A stretch of DNA of 64,000 bases from an uncultured Parabacteroides sp. GTDB lineage: Bacteria; Bacteroidota; Bacteroidia; Bacteroidales; Tannerellaceae. The notes beneath the pieces were generated by a model. It saw nothing but the letters and a program-made list of their open reading frames with translations, had not been told where the DNA came from and did not search any database. The DNA lies in NCBI RefSeq assembly GCF_902493135.1, contig NZ_CABUOD010000020.1, forward strand, positions 1 to 64,000, in the 5' to 3' direction. The number at the start of each line of letters is the position of its first letter. Positions within the stretch are counted from its first letter, which is position 1. The translations under genes and the position numbers were made by a program. Positions 59,149 through 64,000 of the stretch are shown here, piece after piece.

Positions 59149-60189
59149 TTAATTCTTCTTCCGCTCGATAGGTGACGGAACTTTCTTTGCATATTTATCC
59201 CGGTCGCAGACAATCTTCCCATCCACATATTCCAACTCAGCAATCTGGATGGAGGCACGGTGATAGTTCCAACTGTTTTCTTCCACTTCGATACCGTCCA
59301 TTTTGTACGTTCGTCCCGGATGGGTAAAATAGAAAATAAAAGCACGGTCACCAATCACGACGACATCGCAATGCCTTCCCTGGTCAAAATCGTCCGGACG
59401 GAGGCCCGGCTTGTTCAGGATCGTCGAATTATAGGTCCAGTTTGTCGCATCGTCCGATTCGTAACAATGCAAGCCGACATATCCCAGATTGCATTCATCG
59501 ATGATGTTCCAGTATTTATTCTTCCAATAAAAGACAATCGGTCCTTCATGCGGGACATCGTCGATCTCGCATTTACCAGTTATCTCCCAGGTCGTCAGAT
59601 CCTTGCTCACACCCGTATTTGTTTTGGAGTCGGGAGTCTTGTACCACATCTTCCACGTCCCATCCGGCATCTGAAACGCCGAAGCGTCGATACAACCATG
59701 CGTACCCTCTATTTCCTCCACCAGATCCCAGTTCAGCAGATCCTTGCTCTTGTAAAAGACAAGCCGGGCATCACCTCCCCAGAAAGGATGAATGCCGGGG
59801 ATAAAGGTCACGATCATGTAATAAGCGTCCTTATGCTTGAACACATCGGGAGCCCAGAAAGTGCTCTGTCCCTGCATAGGTTCCGGCAGGTTCGCCGTCC
59901 CGACATAATACCAGTTTTTACCGTTGTCCTTGGTGGCCGCGATCCCGACCTTACTGCCATAGACACAGGCCACTTCCTGCAAGTTAGGGACATTGGCGCG
60001 ACGTTGGGTGTAGAACATCCACCATTCCTGCCGCTTCTCATTCCATTCGAGCGTCGGGTCGGTCGGACCGTCATGGATTGGACAACGGTACAAAGGGGCC
60101 GGCGCATGTTCGATGTCGAACGGCTTGTCCTGTGCAAAAAGGCTTGCCCCGTAGAACAGGACTGCCAACATAAATAAGATTTTCTTCAT
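59149..60189 (-). CDS. secreted five-bladed beta-propeller glycoside hydrolase (GH43/GH117-like)
   Basis: A 346-residue exported protein. I chose the ATG at 60189 because a signal peptide starts there (MKKILFMLAVLFYGASLFAQ). Repeated blade motifs suggest a GH43/GH32/GH117-type propeller: DGPTDPTLEWNEKRQEWWMF, STFWAPDVFKHKDAYYMI, CIDASAFQMPDGTWKMWYK and HEGPIVFYWKNKYW. The acidic residues in DGPTDP, APD and HEGP are candidates for the active site. It lies 33 bases after a GH2 gene and downstream of a susD gene, so it should help split a plant, algal or host glycan. The exact family needs a profile search. Confidence 0.75.
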   Translation of the reverse strand: MKKILFMLAVLFYGASLFAQDKPFDIEHAPAPLYRCPIHDGPTDPTLEWNEKRQEWWMFYTQRRANVPNLQEVACVYGSKVGIAATKDNGKNWYYVGTANLPEPMQGQSTFWAPDVFKHKDAYYMIVTFIPGIHPFWGGDARLVFYKSKDLLNWDLVEEIEGTHGCIDASAFQMPDGTWKMWYKTPDSKTNTGVSKDLTTWEITGKCEIDDVPHEGPIVFYWKNKYWNIIDECNLGYVGLHCYESDDATNWTYNSTILNKPGLRPDDFDQGRHCDVVVIGDRAFIFYFTHPGRTYKMDGIEVEENSWNYHRASIQIAELEYVDGKIVCDRDKYAKKVPSPIERKKN

Positions 60190-60222
60190 GCTATTCAGAT
60201 TAAACGTATTATACATTATATA

Positions 60223-63135
60223 TTAATAGAGTGAGATTTCCCCCAGGCCGGCACGTCCTTCGGAGACATTCTCGATTGTCAAGCGGACATATTTCACTTC
60301 CCGGTCAACCGTCATCGGCTTAAACTCCCACCCCGTACATTCGCGTTCATAGAGGAGTTCCCACCGTTCGCCATCCTCGGAAGTCTCCACCTTATGCTTA
60401 TAGGAAGAGCTGTCTTTCTGGAAAAGGATACGGCTGGCAACCACATATGTCGGACGGTCCAGCACCAAAGTGACCACTTGCGGCAAGCGATCTTCCCCGG
60501 CGATCCACCAGGTATGATCGTCATTGTCGATTATATTGGAGGCCGGATACCCGTTTTGGCTGCTTCCGACCTGGACCGACGCTATTTTCAGGCGCGGTCT
60601 TTCCAAGACGCGCTTCTGCCAGGAAGAAGGTTTTACCACAACATTGTCTTCTTCTTTCCCGGTAAACAGGGCATGTTTCCCATCGGGCAGAGACTTTCCT
60701 TCAAACGGCTTCGTGCTGATTTCAGCTTCACCGGAGGACAAACCCTCTGCTGTCGCTTTCACCGTAATCTTACCGGCTTTCTTCGTCGTGCGGACAAATG
60801 CGAACCCAACACCTCCTTCCACCTTCTGAGGATTGATACCGATACGGCTGATCGTGTCTCCGACCAGCATCCCTTCACCGGAGACCTGAATACGGATTTC
60901 CTGTCCGGAGTTGTAGACCAAAGAGCCGTTCTTGTCACAGACCTTAATGTAGACGGGAATCATATCCGAGCCGTCAGCAACAGGAACAATGCCATCCGTC
61001 TTGATATCCACAACCAGACGATCGGCTTTTTCCGGAGTGCTCACACTATGGGTCGCCACAACCTTTCCGCCAACCAGCGCTTCCGCCTTTAAAGTCCCGG
61101 CTTCATATTCCCCGGCATTAAAGACGAATACCGGACTCCCCCCCTTCTCGACAACCGCACGATACAGCGGAGTCCGTTCTTCCCTCGTCTGAGTCCCGAC
61201 CAGCTTCTCATTACGATAAAGACGGACTTCGTCGCAGTTGGAAAAAACCGTTATATCCGTCGTCGACGAGGCGAAATCTCCCGAAGCATTATAAGAAGCG
61301 ATAAAGACCATCGGCCCTTCATATAATCCCGGTTGTGAAATTGTCTTGTCCCGCATACTTTGCAACATGAAGTAGCTGAATTTCGGATACCGGTTGATAT
61401 CCACCACACCGCTATACATCGTTTCATCCTGGCTACCTCGCGCATAGTCATTGTAGCTCCAAACGAAATGGCCGCCCATATGAGGATTGGCATCCAGCAT
61501 GCACCAGTCAAAATAGCCTTTGCCGTTCAACTGTTCGATACGGCTACGGCACTGGCGCATTTGTTCTTCCTCGCTTTCTTTCAAGCTGACACGCGGTTTT
61601 TCGCCCACGCCATCTCCCCATTCACGGGTAAACAACGGCTTGACCGCTATAAAATCTTCCGGATAATTACTCATCACATCCCCGTCTTTCGGGAACTTGG
61701 AAACCTGCTTATAAAAGACATCATAATAAGGTTCCATTTCCGCATGTCCGAAGTAATCGCCTGCAGTGTACATCTGATCGCCCGGATATTCGGCATGAGA
61801 CAGTTCGAAAATCTCCTTTGCCAAAGAGACCGGATAACGGGATTCGTTCAAAGCCGTTTCCCAAAGAACGACGGAAGGGTGGTTCCGGTCACGGCGGATC
61901 ATCTGGCGTCCGATCTCATACAAACGTTTGATGAAAGTGGAATCCGGATTATAGAACTGCCAACCGGGAATACACTCCACCACTAACAGCCCATATCGGT
62001 CACATGCCTCCAGGAAAGCCGGATCGTTCGGATAATGAGCGGCGCGAACCGCATTATAGCCACCTCGTTTCAGGTCGATCACCTCCCTCACCTGCATGGA
62101 GTTGGAGGCCGCATCCCCGACGTTGGCAAACGCCTGGTGGCGGTTGGCTCCGCGCATATACAGCTTTTCCCCATTGATAAAGAACCCGTCCTCGGCCGTG
62201 TAGCGGATCGTACGGATACCGATTTTCCGGATGGTTTCATCGAGGACTTTATCATCCGACAGCAACTGTGTACGCAAGGTATAAAGGTGAGGCGTATAAG
62301 GATGCCATAAGGCAGGTTGATCGACAATGAGGTTCTGCTCCACCGTCCCGTCCGATTGCTTTTGCAAGGTCACCGATGTTTCTGCCTCTGCAACGATACG
62401 GCCTGCCGAATCGACCAGTTGCGAGAAAACGGAAAGGGCTTCATCATTATCTGTCAAATTCCGGACATGTGTGGCAATATGCGTTCTTGCTTTCTCCTTT
62501 GTCACTTCGGGGAAAGTCACGAACTGGCCACCGCCGGCAACTATGTTTTCCTGTAAAGGATCTGTTATATAAATCTTGTCCGTAATCACCATCCAGACAT
62601 CCCGGTAAATCCCACTATAATAGTAAAAGTCCATTTTATCCTGCGGCTTTCCCGGAGGTGTAAGCGGGTCCTGTTCGGCAGACACACGGACAGCCAGCAC
62701 ATTATTGCCATCCCAATCGATACGGTCCGTAAGGTCTGCAACAAATCCCATATAACCACCGTGATGATCCGTAATCTCTTGACCGTTCAGATAAACATCG
62801 CAATTCACCATCACACCTTCAAAAGAAACGACGATCCGTTTATCCTTATATTTTGCAGGTAGTTTGAAATAACGGCGATACCAACCGATCCCGTCATAAA
62901 TGGAGTTTCCGCCGCAATGTTTCGTTTCCAATTGCATGATATGAGGCAGGGCGACAGGCATCCATCCGGAATCATCCAGATCCGTCCGGCTCCCTTCCGT
63001 CACATCCCCCCGGTAAAAAGCCCAGTCGGTATTCATGTCCAGCACTTCCCGACCGGAAGCAGAAGGAGCGTTGCAACCATATCCCAACGCAACGCAAATA
63101 AAAAATAAGAAATAAGAGATTGTTTTATGCTTCAT
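60223..63135 (-). CDS. glycoside hydrolase family 2 lipoprotein with C-terminal discoidin-like domain
   Basis: A 970-residue enzyme, probably a beta-galactosidase or beta-glucuronidase type GH2. A lipoprotein signal ends ALGYGCNAPS (Cys about 21), placing it on a membrane. Sugar-binding, immunoglobulin-like and TIM-barrel domains follow; MRGANRHQAFANVGDA, RAAHYPNDPAFLEACDRYGL and the acid/base region VVLWETALNESRYP (with N-E) are visible. Beta domains of the DUF4982 kind lie at about 640-830, and an F5/8 type C module at about 850-970 (GYPASNIIDNDDHTWWIAGE). It is codirectional with susD and the propeller hydrolase. Confidence 0.9.
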   Translation of the reverse strand: MKHKTISYFLFFICVALGYGCNAPSASGREVLDMNTDWAFYRGDVTEGSRTDLDDSGWMPVALPHIMQLETKHCGGNSIYDGIGWYRRYFKLPAKYKDKRIVVSFEGVMVNCDVYLNGQEITDHHGGYMGFVADLTDRIDWDGNNVLAVRVSAEQDPLTPPGKPQDKMDFYYYSGIYRDVWMVITDKIYITDPLQENIVAGGGQFVTFPEVTKEKARTHIATHVRNLTDNDEALSVFSQLVDSAGRIVAEAETSVTLQKQSDGTVEQNLIVDQPALWHPYTPHLYTLRTQLLSDDKVLDETIRKIGIRTIRYTAEDGFFINGEKLYMRGANRHQAFANVGDAASNSMQVREVIDLKRGGYNAVRAAHYPNDPAFLEACDRYGLLVVECIPGWQFYNPDSTFIKRLYEIGRQMIRRDRNHPSVVLWETALNESRYPVSLAKEIFELSHAEYPGDQMYTAGDYFGHAEMEPYYDVFYKQVSKFPKDGDVMSNYPEDFIAVKPLFTREWGDGVGEKPRVSLKESEEEQMRQCRSRIEQLNGKGYFDWCMLDANPHMGGHFVWSYNDYARGSQDETMYSGVVDINRYPKFSYFMLQSMRDKTISQPGLYEGPMVFIASYNASGDFASSTTDITVFSNCDEVRLYRNEKLVGTQTREERTPLYRAVVEKGGSPVFVFNAGEYEAGTLKAEALVGGKVVATHSVSTPEKADRLVVDIKTDGIVPVADGSDMIPVYIKVCDKNGSLVYNSGQEIRIQVSGEGMLVGDTISRIGINPQKVEGGVGFAFVRTTKKAGKITVKATAEGLSSGEAEISTKPFEGKSLPDGKHALFTGKEEDNVVVKPSSWQKRVLERPRLKIASVQVGSSQNGYPASNIIDNDDHTWWIAGEDRLPQVVTLVLDRPTYVVASRILFQKDSSSYKHKVETSEDGERWELLYERECTGWEFKPMTVDREVKYVRLTIENVSEGRAGLGEISLY

Positions 63136-63166
63136 GCCATTTTAAGTGTTTTTCAATACAAAGGAA

Positions 63167-63199
63167 AGGGATATATTGGAAATGATCCAATATATCCCT
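63167..63199 (-). terminator. hairpin between susD and the GH2 gene
   Basis: A perfect 13- to 14-base stem (GGGATATATTGGA at 63168-63180 against TCCAATATATCCC at 63186-63198) with loop AATGA. On the minus strand it is followed by TTTCCTTTG, a weak T-rich stretch. In Sus-type operons such hairpins often lower expression of the enzymes relative to the transport proteins. Confidence 0.65.
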
Positions 63200-63230
63200 C
63201 CTTAAAACATGATAAAAATATCAGTTCTTA

Positions 63231-64000
63231 TTAATAACCGTCATTCTGTTTCAATTGATCATTCTTTCGTATATAGTCCTGCTTGATCGGCAGATAACGG
63301 TGGAACGGTTTGAACACACGTTCTTCAACCAGCTCGCTACCTGTAATGACAGCACGCTTGGTCGGCTCTTTTTCTTTATAGTCGATTGTACCGGTGATCA
63401 CTCTCAATTCGCCGTTCAGCACCGTTTCAGCCACCATCTTTCCACTGGCGTCTTTCCAACGGATAATATCCTGACGGCGAAGACCTTCACCGGCTAATTC
63501 AACAGCACGTTCACGACGAATCAATTCGCGTAACTTATCTTTCGAACCATATTTGTTCCGGTCTACCTTCGGCATACCAACACGTTCACGGATCTGGTCC
63601 AACATACCGTAAATTTCAGCAGACGGCCCGTTCAACTCATTTTCCGCTTCCGCATAGCTCAACAAGACTTCCGCATAACGGAAAATAATCGGCTGGCAAT
63701 TGGTAGCCCAAACATCATTGTACTGATCCATCGGAGCTAAATATTTCGCCCAAGTCAGACGAGTCTTGGAACAGTTATTCGCCCCATTGTTATTGGGATT
63801 TGCCTTTCCATCGATTTCTTTGTCCAATGTATTCAATACTTTACCGTTCCAATCCATACCCGGATAGAGGACAGTCATAGCCATACGCGGGTCACGGTTG
63901 GCAAACGGATGTTTTGCATCGTAACTACTACCAGCCTCTTCTTTTGTCAAACCGTTGCTCATTTCATACGTATCAATCAGATTCTGTGTCGGAACCATAG
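63231..64000 (-). CDS. SusD/RagB-family glycan-binding outer membrane lipoprotein (partial)
   Basis: Only the C-terminal 255 or so residues are in the window; the gene continues past the right edge. SusD proteins sit on the outer surface, bind glycans and lid the SusC porin. The segment FRYAEVLLSYAEAENELNG and the downstream RRERAVELAGEGLRRQDIIRW are the best known SusD signatures, and the end PFHRYLPIKQDYIRKND fits the usual C-terminus. A susC gene should lie just upstream, outside the window. The GH2 and propeller hydrolases downstream form the enzyme part of the same locus. Confidence 0.93.
   Translation of the reverse strand, partial: MVPTQNLIDTYEMSNGLTKEEAGSSYDAKHPFANRDPRMAMTVLYPGMDWNGKVLNTLDKEIDGKANPNNNGANNCSKTRLTWAKYLAPMDQYNDVWATNCQPIIFRYAEVLLSYAEAENELNGPSAEIYGMLDQIRERVGMPKVDRNKYGSKDKLRELIRRERAVELAGEGLRRQDIIRWKDASGKMVAETVLNGELRVITGTIDYKEKEPTKRAVITGSELVEERVFKPFHRYLPIKQDYIRKNDQLKQNDGY

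Overview
The window reads as a chromosomal segment of a gut Bacteroidales bacterium, most likely Parabacteroides (inference). Visible support: many start regions carry the Bacteroidetes -7 box TAnnTTTG, several with a TTTG- or TTG-like -33 element about 19-20 bases upstream; Shine-Dalgarno sites are scarce; there is a SusD/GH2 polysaccharide locus at the right edge, NagB-PIG-L and PG0541-type proteins, DUF4251- and DUF3843-like proteins, and a 5-alpha-reductase/old-yellow-enzyme/SDR triad of the kind reported for bile-acid conversion in gut Bacteroidetes.

Layout. 1-3.4 kb: a leftward tetR-fabH-fabG-rluA operon. 3.6-5.3 kb: the chaperone pair cbpA-cbpM between two identical initiator tRNA-fMet genes, each with promoter and terminator. 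5.4-12.4 kb: housekeeping and stress genes (thioesterase, a two-hydrolase fusion, threonine aldolase, ECF sigma factor, NfeD protease, AlbA_2 protein). 12.5-20.2 kb: cation/proton antiporter, kdsB, an unrecognised membrane protein, yidC-pyrG. 20.5-22.0 kb: HdeD-like protein and an AraC regulator. 22.2-32.3 kb: a 10-kb codirectional run of TetR, TolC, adaptor, RND pump, PG0541-type protein, orphan response regulator, steroid 5-alpha-reductase, OYE reductase and SDR, with overlapping reading frames at its 3' half. 32.5-34.2 kb: rplY-pth-hsp15. 34.4-43.0 kb: leftward genes, including a complete CusCBA-type metal efflux system and a His-rich membrane protein. 43.2-49.7 kb: M28 peptidase, ABC-F protein, LTA-synthase-like transferase, DUF3843-like protein. 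49.8-51.5 kb: Gfo/Idh/MocA oxidoreductase and ComB. 51.6-57 kb: DUF4251 protein and an amino-sugar locus (NagB-like/PIG-L fusion plus two tandem NagA). 57.1-59.1 kb: second ABC-F protein. 59.1-64.0 kb: part of a polysaccharide utilization locus whose SusD gene runs off the window.

The most exciting system is the 22-32 kb block. The last three enzymes form a complete reductive route for 3-oxo-delta4 steroids or bile acids, and they are physically coupled (11-base and 1-base overlaps, short gaps) to a response regulator with a degenerate receiver and to a tripartite efflux pump. The enzyme triad is known in gut Bacteroidetes; its fusion into one apparent transcription unit with a pump and an orphan regulator is the part worth testing.

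A second, non-coding signal is a family of tandem arrays with an exact 22-base period built as 7-base arm, 4-base loop, 7-base inverted arm, 4-base spacer. Clear arrays lie at 32314-32375, 42519-42645 and 57063-57146, with a degenerate relative at 8223-8354. The arm sequences differ between loci but the architecture is kept, and each array sits just downstream of a stop codon.
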